A stretch of DNA of 16,471 bases from assembly GCA_964592775.1 (NCBI GenBank), contig CAZQFX010000059.1, positions 1 through 16,471 of the forward strand, given 5' to 3'. The DNA comes from SURF-21 sp964592775 (lineage in GTDB: Bacteria > Actinomycetota > Geothermincolia > Geothermincolales > RBG-13-55-18). Within the stretch, counting starts at the first letter, position 1, and every line of letters starts with the position of its first letter. The notes under the pieces are model-generated. The model did not search any database and had not been told where the DNA came from. It was given only the letters and a program-made list of their open reading frames with translations. Made by a program: the position numbers and the translations under genes. Positions 1-6,994 of this stretch are shown piece after piece.

Positions 1-48
1 AAAAGGGATTCGATCCCGTTCCAGGGCTGACCCCAAAAGGGATTGAGC
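1..48. repeat. Partial palindromic repeat at window edge, possible terminator of the minus-strand operon
   Basis: The ten bases AAAAGGGATT occur twice, at 1-10 and 35-44, with GACCCC between them. The first copy sits in a hairpin (GGGAT, TCG, ATCCC). Read on the minus strand the hairpin is followed by CTTTT, so it could end transcription of the operon whose last gene stops at 50. The GACCCC/GGGGTC motif recurs at the ends of other palindromes in this window (5024-5111 and 10216-10286), which suggests a dispersed REP-like family. The element is cut by the window edge, so its full extent is unknown. Confidence 0.4.
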
Positions 49-49
49 T

Positions 50-679
50 TCAGCGGCGGTTCCCGACGACCCTGGCGGGAACACCGGCGACTATGGCATA
101 GGGCGGCACGTCCTCGTTGACCACGGCCCCGGCCGCCACCACGGCGCCCTCCCCGACGGTAACGCCCTTGAGGATCACGGCATGGGAACAGATCCAGCAG
201 TCCTCCTCTATGACCACCGGGCCGTAACAGCCGCACTGGAACCGCATGGGTTCCTTTCCGCGTTCCATACCGTGATCGGCGCAGTTGATGTTCACATAAG
301 GGCCGAGCATGGAGTTCCCGCGGATGGAGCAGTCGTCGAAGGCGTTGATGATGTTGAAAGGCCCGATGGCCACGCCGTCCTCGAGAAGCAGGGTGGCGTC
401 GTTGGCGGCGAAGAGGCGGGCGTAGGAGTCCAGGGAACAGTTTTTCCCGATGATTATGCGCCCCCGGTCGTTCCCCCTGATCTGTACCGGGGTAGGTATG
501 AAGGTGCCGTCCCCTATCGAGCACGAAGACTCCCCGCACAGCGCCACGTCCGGTGTGGCGCCGATCCAGACGTAGGGAGCGCACTCCACGCCGCCCCGCC
601 GCAACTGCCACTGGTGATAGCGTATGCCGGGGTGGAGGAGGGCGAAGCGCAGGCGGTCCCGCATGCCGCCGCGGCTCAC
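50..679 (-). CDS. Left-handed beta-helix (hexapeptide-repeat) acyltransferase
   Basis: Probable acetyl/acyltransferase of the LbH superfamily (NodL/Maa/WcaF-like), which transfers an acyl group from acyl-CoA to a sugar or small hydroxyl or amine acceptor in the cytoplasm. The 209-aa product shows imperfect hexapeptide repeats through most of its length. It ends in the typical block GVTVGEGAVVAAGAVV followed by PPYAIVAGVPAR. His136 in the CADHG motif is the likely catalytic base. I chose the GTG at 679 because it overlaps the upstream TGA as GTGA and has GAGGT six bases upstream. The internal ATG at 664 gives 204 aa and lacks a clear ribosome site. It is the last gene of the operon and likely translationally coupled to the flavin-reductase-like gene. 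The substrate cannot be told from sequence, and its link to the nuclease-like pair upstream is only positional. Confidence 0.85.
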   Translation of the reverse strand: MSRGGMRDRLRFALLHPGIRYHQWQLRRGGVECAPYVWIGATPDVALCGESSCSIGDGTFIPTPVQIRGNDRGRIIIGKNCSLDSYARLFAANDATLLLEDGVAIGPFNIINAFDDCSIRGNSMLGPYVNINCADHGMERGKEPMRFQCGCYGPVVIEEDCWICSHAVILKGVTVGEGAVVAAGAVVNEDVPPYAIVAGVPARVVGNRR

Positions 680-1245
680 GGTATGACCTCGAGTTCCGCC
701 GCCGTCTCCCCGTAAGAGCCCAGCCTCCCGCCCATGGACCAGTACTCGCGCTGGTTGAGCACGTAAGGCCGGAACTCCTCCACGAGGATCCTTCCTTTTT
801 CTCCCAGGCATTCCTCCTCGAGGTGTACGGCCAGCACCAGGCCCACGAAGAGCGTATGCGAGCCCAGGGGCAGGGACGCGGTTACCCGGCACTCGATGTT
901 CAGCGGGCATTCCGCCACCAGGGGTGCCCCTACCTCGCTCGGCCTTTCTCGCGTGAGGCCAGCCAGGGCGAACTTGTCCTGGTCCCTCCCGGATACCACG
1001 CCGCAGAGGTCCACGGTACGCCACAGGTTCTGCGAGGGTATGTTGACCACGAACTCCCCGCTCGCCTGCAACAGCCCGTGGGTAAAGCGGCTCTCGCGCA
1101 CCGCGACCCCCACCTGGGGAGGCTCCATGCACACTACGTTCACCCATGCGGCGGCCATCACGTTGTCCCGGCCGCCATGGGCGGTGCTCACCAGGGCAAC
1201 CGGCTTGGGGAGAAACAGGGTTGAGGGACTCTTGACCTCTTTCAA
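676..1245 (-). CDS. Flavin reductase-like, FMN-binding split-barrel protein
   Basis: A 189-aa protein resembling the flavin reductase/flavoredoxin family, whose members bind FMN in a split barrel and pass electrons from NAD(P)H or a partner flavoprotein. Family-like features are the N-terminal PKPVALVST strand (residues 13-21), the ESRFTHGLL loop (51-59) followed by GEFVVNIPS (63-71), and GSHTLFVGLVLAV (128-140). The start is a TTG overlapping the upstream stop as TTGA, with GGAGG eight bases before it. The open frame continues upstream to 1338, but that part overlaps the preceding gene and has no family similarity. It sits fourth in the operon, after the unknown 169-aa gene. Whether it reduces free flavin or is a redox carrier is not visible. 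Confidence 0.82.
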   Translation of the reverse strand: MKEVKSPSTLFLPKPVALVSTAHGGRDNVMAAAWVNVVCMEPPQVGVAVRESRFTHGLLQASGEFVVNIPSQNLWRTVDLCGVVSGRDQDKFALAGLTRERPSEVGAPLVAECPLNIECRVTASLPLGSHTLFVGLVLAVHLEEECLGEKGRILVEEFRPYVLNQREYWSMGGRLGSYGETAAELEVIP

Positions 1246-1751
1246 CGCGCCAACCTCCTCTCGAAACGCGCCAGCTTGTAACCGGCCCACAAGGCATACA
1301 ACAAGTGTACCTTGAGCAGCTCTCTTTCCTCCAACCATTTCAGATCCGGACCGTAAACCATCTCGCGCACCAGCGCCTCGGCCAGCGACTCCACGCCCAG
1401 CGGCTCCCCCTCGAAGGGGACCGCTCCGACCTCCTCCTCCTCGTACATGACGCGCAGCTTCTCCAGGCCCGCCTCCACGGACCCCGGCCGCTCGGGGTCC
1501 GTGAAGAGCACGCGCTCGGCGCCCAGGCCGTCCGCCGCGCGGGCCAGGATGTAGCCCTCCAGGAAGGTGGAGTTGACGATCTTCGCGATATCCTGTATGA
1601 GGCTGCGCGAGCCGGCGCGTGGAAAGCAGTTCCTGACCACGCGCTCGCGGTACAGCTCCAGCCAGAACAGGGCCACGGACCTGGAGGCCGGGTCCAGGTC
1701 CGTGAAGCGTATGCGGCCGCGGTAGTCCTCGAAGCGTTCCCGTACGTTCAT
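1242..1751 (-). CDS. Hypothetical 169-aa protein in Mre11/Rad50-like operon
   Basis: I do not recognise this family. The product begins MNVRERFEDYRGRIRF and looks mostly helical and charged, with no signal peptide, membrane segment, Walker motif or cysteine cluster. Two stretches look like candidate conserved cores: SLIQDIAKIVNSTFLEGYILA (about residues 50-70) and the acidic MYEEEEVG (about 102-109). The ATG at 1751 follows the ATPase stop codon after a single base, so translation is probably coupled. An upstream in-frame start at 1802 would run inside the ATPase gene and is rejected. Its place between the ATPase and the flavin protein makes it a candidate accessory subunit of the Mre11/Rad50-like pair, which is inference from position only. 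Confidence 0.8.
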   Translation of the reverse strand: MNVRERFEDYRGRIRFTDLDPASRSVALFWLELYRERVVRNCFPRAGSRSLIQDIAKIVNSTFLEGYILARAADGLGAERVLFTDPERPGSVEAGLEKLRVMYEEEEVGAVPFEGEPLGVESLAEALVREMVYGPDLKWLEERELLKVHLLYALWAGYKLARFERRLAR

Positions 1752-1752
1752 C

Positions 1753-3834
1753 TCACGCAAGCTGCACCACGCGGTCGGCGTAGGCGTCGTAGTGGTCACC
1801 ACAGGTGAAGATGATGATCTGCCGGCCGCGGGAGTAATCCTTGATCACCTCCATGGCCCGGGCGAGGCGGCGGGAATCGAAGGTGACGAAGGGGTCGTCG
1901 AGCAGCAGCGGCGGTTGGCGGTCTCCACAGATGATCTCCACCAGCGAGAGGCGCGCCGCCAGGTAGAGCTGATCCACGGTACCGCGGCTCAGCATCTCCG
2001 GCTCCACCTCGCTCCCCTTCTCGCCCGACCATACCAGTATCTCGAAGGTGCCCTCGTCTACGCGCACCTTGTAATAGCGGTTCTCGGTAATGCGCCCGAT
2101 GTAGCCGCCTATCATCTCCTCCAGGAGGCGCGCCGCCGACGAAAGGGTCTCGCTGGAAGCTCTTTCCAGCCACTTCTGCGCCAGCTCCAGGGCGTCCGCG
2201 CGCCGCTGCAGGCGCGCCCTCTTCTCCCCCAGATACTCGAGCTCCTCCTCGGCACGCAGCAGTTCCTCTTCGGCGCCCTCCTCGCTCACGGCTACCTCGA
2301 GGCGTATGCGTTCCTCCTTGAGCGCATCCAAACGCGCGCGCAAGGCGTTCTTCTCGTGCAGGACCTCCTGCAGCCGCGCGGCATCCACGGCGCGTCCCCG
2401 CAGTTCCTTGAGCCTCCTCTCCCGCAGGCTCACCTCCGTCGCCAGCTTGCGCGCCTCCTCCTGGATGCTGCCTACTTCCCCGTCGGGAACGAGCACCTCC
2501 AGCTTGTCGGCTATCTCCTTGCGCCGGGCGAGCAGTTCAAGGTATCCCAGCTTCAACTCCGTGAAACGCTCCACCGAATCGCAACCGGCCTCGGCGATGA
2601 TCTTCTCCGCCTGGTCGTTGATGCCTCGCTCCCGCGCTTCCAGCTCGCGCACCTGCTCCTCTATGGAGGCATGCTCCCTGCCCCTTTTCAGGAACGCGAG
2701 ATAACCGCCGGGGAAAAGGGAGGCGGCCAGGCACGCGCTTCCGGCCAGGGTGAGAACGAGCATGTAGGGCGAGAGGGCGATGCCCGCCAGTCCCACCAGA
2801 ACCAGCGCAATGCCCACCAGGAGCACGTAAGGTGCCCATGCCCGGTAACGCGACCTCCTGGCTTCCTGCAGCCTGCCGCGTACCACGCTCAATCCTTCCG
2901 CCATGCCGGCGCGTCGCAGCTCGAGGTCTCCGAGTTCGTCCCGCCTGCTTTCCAGGATGCGCCTGAGAGGCCCGTACCTGCTCCGCTCGTCCTCCGCCAG
3001 CCTCATATCTTCCGCGACAAGGGCCGCCGCCGATTCCAGTTGGCCGTAACGGCGGTGGAAGTCCTCGATATCCTCCTCGATGTCGGCGCGCTCGATGGAA
3101 TCGGCGGCCAGGTTCTCCAGCGACTCGAGCCTGCCCGAGAGCTCCGCCGTCTCCGTCTCTATCTCCTCCAGGCGGCGCCTTGCCTCGATCCGGCTCTCCA
3201 CTATACCCGCCAATTCCTCCCGCTTGTCCTGCCATTCCCTTATCTCCTCGTCCACCCGGGATATCGATCCCGGGTTTTTCGCCGGGCTGCGTACGCCCCG
3301 TAGAAGCTCGGACAGCTCGCGGTTTATGTTGCTCGCGGCCTCCATGGCTCCCGTACCCGTTTCTGAGCCGGTGACCGTACACTGCAGGCTCTCGCTCAGT
3401 TCTTTCTTCCCCGCCGCGATAACCGCCACTTCGTCCTGGCGTATCCCCGCCGTCGAACGGTATGCCACCTCGGAGCCCAGGCCCAGCCACTCCTTCACCG
3501 TCTCCTCGATGGCCGCCTGGTCGCCGGTCTCCATCTCCCTCCAGGAGAGATATGCGCGCTTGGCCGAGAAGTCCTTCACCAGGTGGAAGGGCATCCCTCC
3601 GGCATCCCCTTCCACCTCCAGCACGAACCCTCCCTGCTCACCCCAGGTAACGCTGTCCCGCACTTCCTTGCGGGTGGCATCCGCTTTCCAGTAGAAGGCC
3701 GCGAGGAGGGCCTGCACCAGGGTCGATTTCCCCGACTCGTTCGGGCCCTTGACCACGTTGACCCCCTCTTCCAGGGATATTCTTGCCCTCCTGAAGCGGC
3801 GGAAATTACTCAGCTCGATCTCCCTGACTTTCAC
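1753..3834 (-). CDS. Rad50/SbcC/YhaN-like AAA ATPase with central membrane hairpin
   Basis: SMC-like ABC ATPase, the likely motor partner of the metallophosphoesterase just upstream. Visible in order over 693 aa: N-terminal strand MKVREIELSNFRRF; Walker A GPNESGKST (30-38); a possible Q-loop near IRQDE (131-135); coiled-coil arm about 195-330; two hydrophobic helices about 336-354 and 357-382; second coiled-coil arm about 385-560; ABC signature LSRGTVDQ (615-622); Walker B PLLLDDPF (642-649) with D-loop; and H-loop IIFTCGDH (674-681). No CxxC zinc hook is present, and the membrane pair sits where the hook would be. This resembles the YhaN branch more than SbcC. The start is GTG at 3834, three bases after the upstream stop, with GGAGG nine bases before. 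At 693 aa it is shorter than typical SbcC or YhaN because its coils are short. Confidence 0.9.
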   Translation of the reverse strand: MKVREIELSNFRRFRRARISLEEGVNVVKGPNESGKSTLVQALLAAFYWKADATRKEVRDSVTWGEQGGFVLEVEGDAGGMPFHLVKDFSAKRAYLSWREMETGDQAAIEETVKEWLGLGSEVAYRSTAGIRQDEVAVIAAGKKELSESLQCTVTGSETGTGAMEAASNINRELSELLRGVRSPAKNPGSISRVDEEIREWQDKREELAGIVESRIEARRRLEEIETETAELSGRLESLENLAADSIERADIEEDIEDFHRRYGQLESAAALVAEDMRLAEDERSRYGPLRRILESRRDELGDLELRRAGMAEGLSVVRGRLQEARRSRYRAWAPYVLLVGIALVLVGLAGIALSPYMLVLTLAGSACLAASLFPGGYLAFLKRGREHASIEEQVRELEARERGINDQAEKIIAEAGCDSVERFTELKLGYLELLARRKEIADKLEVLVPDGEVGSIQEEARKLATEVSLRERRLKELRGRAVDAARLQEVLHEKNALRARLDALKEERIRLEVAVSEEGAEEELLRAEEELEYLGEKRARLQRRADALELAQKWLERASSETLSSAARLLEEMIGGYIGRITENRYYKVRVDEGTFEILVWSGEKGSEVEPEMLSRGTVDQLYLAARLSLVEIICGDRQPPLLLDDPFVTFDSRRLARAMEVIKDYSRGRQIIIFTCGDHYDAYADRVVQLA

Positions 3835-3837
3835 CGC

Positions 3838-4956
3838 TCACGACCTCCCCGTGAGATGGGCCAGGCCCAGGCGCAGGGCTTCCTCCGCCACCAGCAACTC
3901 CCCGCCCTCCAGGCCCTCCATCTCCTCCCGGGCTATACGAATGAAGCGGCCGATGACCGTCTTTTCCGGGTATGTCTCCACATCCTGATCCGTCAGTTCG
4001 ACGGGGGATATCACCAGGCGCAGGTGGAAGAACAGGGGCGAGAGTTCGTCCTCCAGGCCATCCCAGTCACAGGCCGCCCAATCCTCGCCCCACAAGCCCT
4101 TGAGGCGCACCTCCAGCGCCAGCTCGCGGTCGGCCATCCCCCGCAGGTGAGCGTAGAGTTCCCTGGGGCCTCCTATGTGGCCGGCGTCCAAGTCCATGCG
4201 CACGAGGCGCCTGCGTCCCACGGGTATGGGCTTAACCCGCGGCGGCGACCCTTCCTCGAGTTCGACGAGCAGCACGCTTCCCTCTTCGCCCCTGCCCATA
4301 TCCAGGGGTTCGGGGGGACCGCTGTAGAAAGCCTGGGTGTTTCCCTGCGTATAGTCTCCCCCGGAGTGCCAGTGCCCCAGAGCGAGGTAATGCAGGTTGG
4401 ATCCCGCGATGCTCTCGGCCGAGACGAGCATCTCGTCCCGTTCCACCTTTCCCGGCAGCACGAAGGACGCGTGCAGCATTCCCACGCGCCAGCGGGCGGC
4501 GTCCCCGGCGCGAAAACCCCGCAGTGCGTCTTGCCCCTCGCGGGTCGCGGCCATCCCGTACACGTCCAGGTCCAGCCCGTTTAGGGAGAAGGGCGTCATC
4601 TCCCTGTCACGGAAGACCTGTACATGGGCCAGGCTGGAGAACTCGGCTCCATCGTATACGCCTCCGGGCTGCAGCCTGTCGTGGGTGCCGGGCGCGATCA
4701 GCGTCCAGATGCCCTCCGAGTCCAGGCGCCGCAACTGGTAGACCACCTCGCCCACCAGACCGGGGTGGGGATAGGCGGAGTCGAAGAGGTCGCCGGCGAT
4801 GAGCAACACGTCCGCCTGGGAGGTCAGGGCCAGATCGACGACCCTCGAGAAGGTGCCTTTGAGCTGGTCGCGCTGCTCTCTTCCAAGGTGACCCAGGAAG
4901 CCGAAAGCCGCACCCAGGTGCACGTCGGCGGTATGCAGCAGCCTCAGGCCGGCCAT
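3838..4956 (-). CDS. Mre11/SbcD/YhaO-like metallophosphoesterase (DNA exonuclease family)
   Basis: Calcineurin-like phosphoesterase of the SbcD/Mre11 type, expected to use two metal ions to cut DNA with its ATPase partner. Motifs in the 372-aa form are DVH (D11, H13), GDLFD (55-59), GTHD (90-93), HAS (H162) and GHWH (194-197). The fourth-strand motif is GTHD where Mre11 and SbcD normally have GNHD, so a metal-binding Asn is replaced by Thr. The C-terminal half, roughly residues 230-372, would be the capping and ATPase-binding region. Of two adjacent ATGs I prefer 4956, with AAGGAGG four bases upstream; 4959 would leave a one-base spacing. This is the first gene of the operon, so its promoter must lie in or beyond the palindromic element at 4982-5167. 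Confidence 0.9.
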   Translation of the reverse strand: MAGLRLLHTADVHLGAAFGFLGHLGREQRDQLKGTFSRVVDLALTSQADVLLIAGDLFDSAYPHPGLVGEVVYQLRRLDSEGIWTLIAPGTHDRLQPGGVYDGAEFSSLAHVQVFRDREMTPFSLNGLDLDVYGMAATREGQDALRGFRAGDAARWRVGMLHASFVLPGKVERDEMLVSAESIAGSNLHYLALGHWHSGGDYTQGNTQAFYSGPPEPLDMGRGEEGSVLLVELEEGSPPRVKPIPVGRRRLVRMDLDAGHIGGPRELYAHLRGMADRELALEVRLKGLWGEDWAACDWDGLEDELSPLFFHLRLVISPVELTDQDVETYPEKTVIGRFIRIAREEMEGLEGGELLVAEEALRLGLAHLTGRS

Positions 4957-4981
4957 CATTCCTCCTTGCAGCTTCAAACTT

Positions 4982-5167
4982 GGTTCTTATGCGAGAAGCG
5001 CGGGTAAATGCGGAGGCAAGTCAGAATGGGGTCGATCTTCGGTTTTTTGACAAGCCCAGGATGAACGTCTTGTTTCGTTGAAAATCGAAGATCGAAGATA
5101 CGACCCCATTCGACCCATTCGACCACTCGCCCCCATATCGATCACCCACAATTCTCGCATAAGAACC
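4982..5167. repeat. Nested palindromic element (MITE or REP-like)
   Basis: A perfect 16-bp inverted repeat (GGTTCTTATGCGAGAA) bounds the stretch at 4982-4997 and 5152-5167. Inside it a second inverted repeat (GAATGGGGTCG, then ATCTTCG) pairs 5024-5041 with 5093-5111, one base being inserted in the right arm. No reading frame of interest lies within it. The nesting and the GGGGTC/GACCCC ends resemble palindromic repeats mobilised by REP-associated (RAYT) transposases, or a short non-autonomous transposon. It occupies the space between the divergent nuclease operon and lemA, so it may carry or shape the operon promoter. I found no convincing promoter hexamers on the minus strand. Confidence 0.6.
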
Positions 5168-5402
5168 TCGAACTTAGACCATTATAAGCCAGGGGAGGGA
5201 CGGCGGTAACATCCGCTCCCCGCTTGCGGGATTACTTCCGGGTGTACGCGTGCCTGACCTCCTTGTGTTGTTCCTGGAAATATCCGCTTCTTCATCGAAC
5301 CGCCGCTTCTCGACGCGTCAGGCCCGGCACCGCCGCGCCGCCCTCCGGGCGTTACCTCGGCGGCCATCCGCATTACGCAATGCATACAACCGTACGTCCT
5401 AC

Positions 5403-5408
5403 TATAAT
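5403..5408 (+). promoter_or_regulatory. Consensus -10 box of lemA, possible leaderless start
   Basis: A perfect TATAAT lies only seven bases before the lemA ATG at 5416. Transcription would therefore begin at or within a base or two of the start codon. There is no Shine-Dalgarno sequence between. The -35 region around 5380 is weak. The arrangement fits a leaderless mRNA, as is common in Actinomycetota. Confidence 0.5.
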
Positions 5409-5415
5409 CTGCTTT

Positions 5416-5946
5416 ATGGATGCTTGGGTTTATGTCTTGATAGTCGTGGGGGCTTTGGCCCTCATCCTGGTCGCGCTGGGCTTCAACCACATGGTAGGGC
5501 TGCGCAACAAGGTGAAGCGGGCGTGGAGGGACATCGACGTACAGTTGAAGCTGCGCCACAATTTGATACCCCTCCTGGTCTCCACCGCCGAAGGTTATGC
5601 CTTACACGAGAAAAAGGCCCTGGAAGCGGTCACCAGCATGCGGGCCGAGGCCGAGGCGGCCTCCGGCGCGAGGGAGAGAGGGGCGAGGGAGTTCGCCCTT
5701 GCCGGGGTACTGCGCGAGATGCTCCTGCTGCGGGAGAGCTACCCCGAACTCAAGGCCGACGCGACTTTCGAGCGCCTGTCGCGTGAACTGGTGGAGGTGG
5801 AAAACAACCTCGCCGCGGCGCGCAAGTATTACAACGGCTCGGTGCGCATATACAACACCTTCATACAGAGCTTTCCCCAGTTGCTGCTGGCGCACCTGTT
5901 CTTCTTCCGTCCCGCGGAGCACTTCCAGGCGGAAGAGGGAGTGTAG
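5416..5946 (+). CDS. lemA: LemA family protein
   Basis: A 176-aa membrane-anchored coiled-coil protein of the LemA family, whose function is poorly known; homologues are often near stress or metalloprotease genes. One N-terminal membrane helix (about residues 4-22) is followed by the family hallmark NKVKRAWRDIDVQLKLRHNLIPLL (31-54), then long amphipathic helices including YYNGSVRIYNTFIQSFP near the C-terminus. Length is normal for the family. The frame stays open upstream to 5224, but the family similarity and the -10 box at 5403 support the ATG at 5416. It stands alone here: the next DNA is an IS remnant and the gene to the left is divergent. No htpX-like partner is adjacent. Confidence 0.9.
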   Translation: MDAWVYVLIVVGALALILVALGFNHMVGLRNKVKRAWRDIDVQLKLRHNLIPLLVSTAEGYALHEKKALEAVTSMRAEAEAASGARERGAREFALAGVLREMLLLRESYPELKADATFERLSRELVEVENNLAAARKYYNGSVRIYNTFIQSFPQLLLAHLFFFRPAEHFQAEEGV

Positions 5947-5977
5947 GGCTGTTATTCCATTCGTCCGCACTTATTGC

Positions 5978-6195
5978 GTAAGGTTGGCTCTTCGCTAAAT
6001 CGTGTGGGTAATACCGCCACCTGACAAGGCTATCGATGGTCTCATCCGGGCAGCCAAGAGAAGAGCCGGGGGTTGCCGCAATACCAGCAACCTGATCAAC
6101 ATTACCTACCTGATTGCGGGGAGGTTGGACTTCGAAGGTTTTCCGGCCTCCGTCTTATGTGCCACCCATACCGAATAGCGAGGAGCCGTAAGGTT
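5978..6195. mobile_element. Internally deleted ISL3-family element (202 bp) with 8-bp target duplication
   Basis: The element spans 5986-6187. It starts GGCTCTTCGCTA and ends, as inverted complement, GGCTCCTCGCTA, with about 18 of the first 24 positions matching between ends. The direct repeat GTAAGGTT flanks it exactly at 5978-5985 and 6188-6195, the 8-bp duplication expected for ISL3 transposition. The interior retains only the last roughly 50 codons of a transposase. It is therefore a miniature derivative that could move only with transposase supplied from elsewhere. Intact ends and a perfect duplication suggest that it either moved in its short form or was deleted in place fairly recently. 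Confidence 0.85.
6026..6178 (+). pseudogene. ISL3-family transposase, C-terminal fragment
   Basis: The frame reads KAIDGLIRAAKRRAGGCRN, then an NLINITYLIAGRLDF segment, and stops at TAG 6176-6178. This resembles the conserved C-terminus of ISL3 transposases (an N/DGLI-x-AAKRRA-x-G-x-RN motif, from memory). All of the DDE catalytic domain is missing and no start codon is present. A stop lies in frame at 5996, so nothing functional can be made. It lies inside the 202-bp element whose ends remain. Confidence 0.75.
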
Positions 6196-6286
6196 ATTTC
6201 ACGCCAATAAAGAAAAGAGCCGGTAGTTCAGTTCCCCGATCGCAAACACGCTTTCGTTACGTTCCCGTATCCATGAACCGGGGCAC

Positions 6287-6769
6287 CTATTCCGAACCCT
6301 CGCCGATGAGATACCTCAGGGCCTGGCCTATACGTTCCGCCGCGCCGTAGACATAGTCCCTCTTGTCTTTGTCCAGTCCTTCCGCCAGTTCAACGAGGAC
6401 TTCGGCGGGCTGCTTGAGGATGCCGTCTATGGTCTTCTTCCCCTTGGGAGACAGGGAGACGATGACCTTACGCCGGTCGGCCTTGTCGCGGGCGCTCCGC
6501 AGCCACCCCCTCCCCTCGAGCGCGTATACCATGCGGCTTACCGTGGAGGGATTGATGTGGAGCATCTTCGCGAGGTCGCCCTCGCTCAGGCTCCCGTACA
6601 TATACACGGAAAGCAGGGCGGCGTACTGGGAATAGTTGATCTCGTACTCACCCAGTATTTCGTTGAAGGCGCGGTAATGCTCGTGGATGAAGACGAAGAC
6701 GAGCTCCACCAGTTCGGTGAAAACGTCCTTGTCTCGCTTCCCGGAAGATGATAAGTTTGCGCCATTCAT
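6287..6769 (-). CDS. MarR family transcriptional regulator
   Basis: A 160-aa winged-helix repressor of the MarR family, probably a dimer sensing a small ligand. The DNA-binding region runs from about residue 45 to 106: helix YSQYAALLSVYMYG, the HTH LSEGDLAKMLHINPSTVSRMVYALE, and the wing DKADRRKVIVSLSPKG with the family's D-x-R-R signature. The ATG at 6769 has GGGAAG a few bases upstream. Its own promoter, with a palindrome over the -10 box, suggests autorepression. It is divergent from a tetR-type gene starting at 7054. No obvious target operon lies downstream, since an IS remnant follows. Confidence 0.9.
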   Translation of the reverse strand: MNGANLSSSGKRDKDVFTELVELVFVFIHEHYRAFNEILGEYEINYSQYAALLSVYMYGSLSEGDLAKMLHINPSTVSRMVYALEGRGWLRSARDKADRRKVIVSLSPKGKKTIDGILKQPAEVLVELAEGLDKDKRDYVYGAAERIGQALRYLIGEGSE

Positions 6770-6780
6770 CGTTTTCTTCC

Positions 6781-6816
6781 CACAAACATTGTGCGGCCTG
6801 CCCGTGCGCCAGTCAA
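6781..6816 (-). promoter_or_regulatory. marR promoter with overlapping palindromic operator candidate
   Basis: On the minus strand TTGACT (6816-6811) and CACAAT (6793-6788) are 17 bases apart, a good sigma-70 spacing. The palindrome CACAAacaTTGTG (6781-6793) covers the -10 box and the probable transcription start, right where a self-repressing MarR protein would bind. The short leader that follows carries the ribosome site. This is read directly from sequence; binding is inferred. Confidence 0.55.
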
Positions 6817-6994
6817 ATATGCCGTTCTCTCGACGTCTGCCGCCTGCCGTATCCCCGCGATATCTCCCGTCCTCTCAAGGTTTTCTTTGCCTGAACCCAT
6901 ATCCCTTTTTCGCTGCATCTTCCTGCCCGACCGCCCATGCCTCCCGCGGAAGGGCCGGCCGCATGACCAGGCATAGCCAGGCGACCCCGACTAT

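Noticed and set aside
680..1297. Extension of the acyltransferase frame to 415 aa
   Set aside because: The extra N-terminal part is a Gly/Arg/Pro-rich shadow of the flavin-reductase gene; the hexapeptide protein is complete from the GTG at 679.
1792..3303. 503-aa plus-strand open frame opposite the ATPase
   Set aside because: The minus strand carries all ATPase motifs; this frame is a Gln/Leu/Arg-rich shadow.
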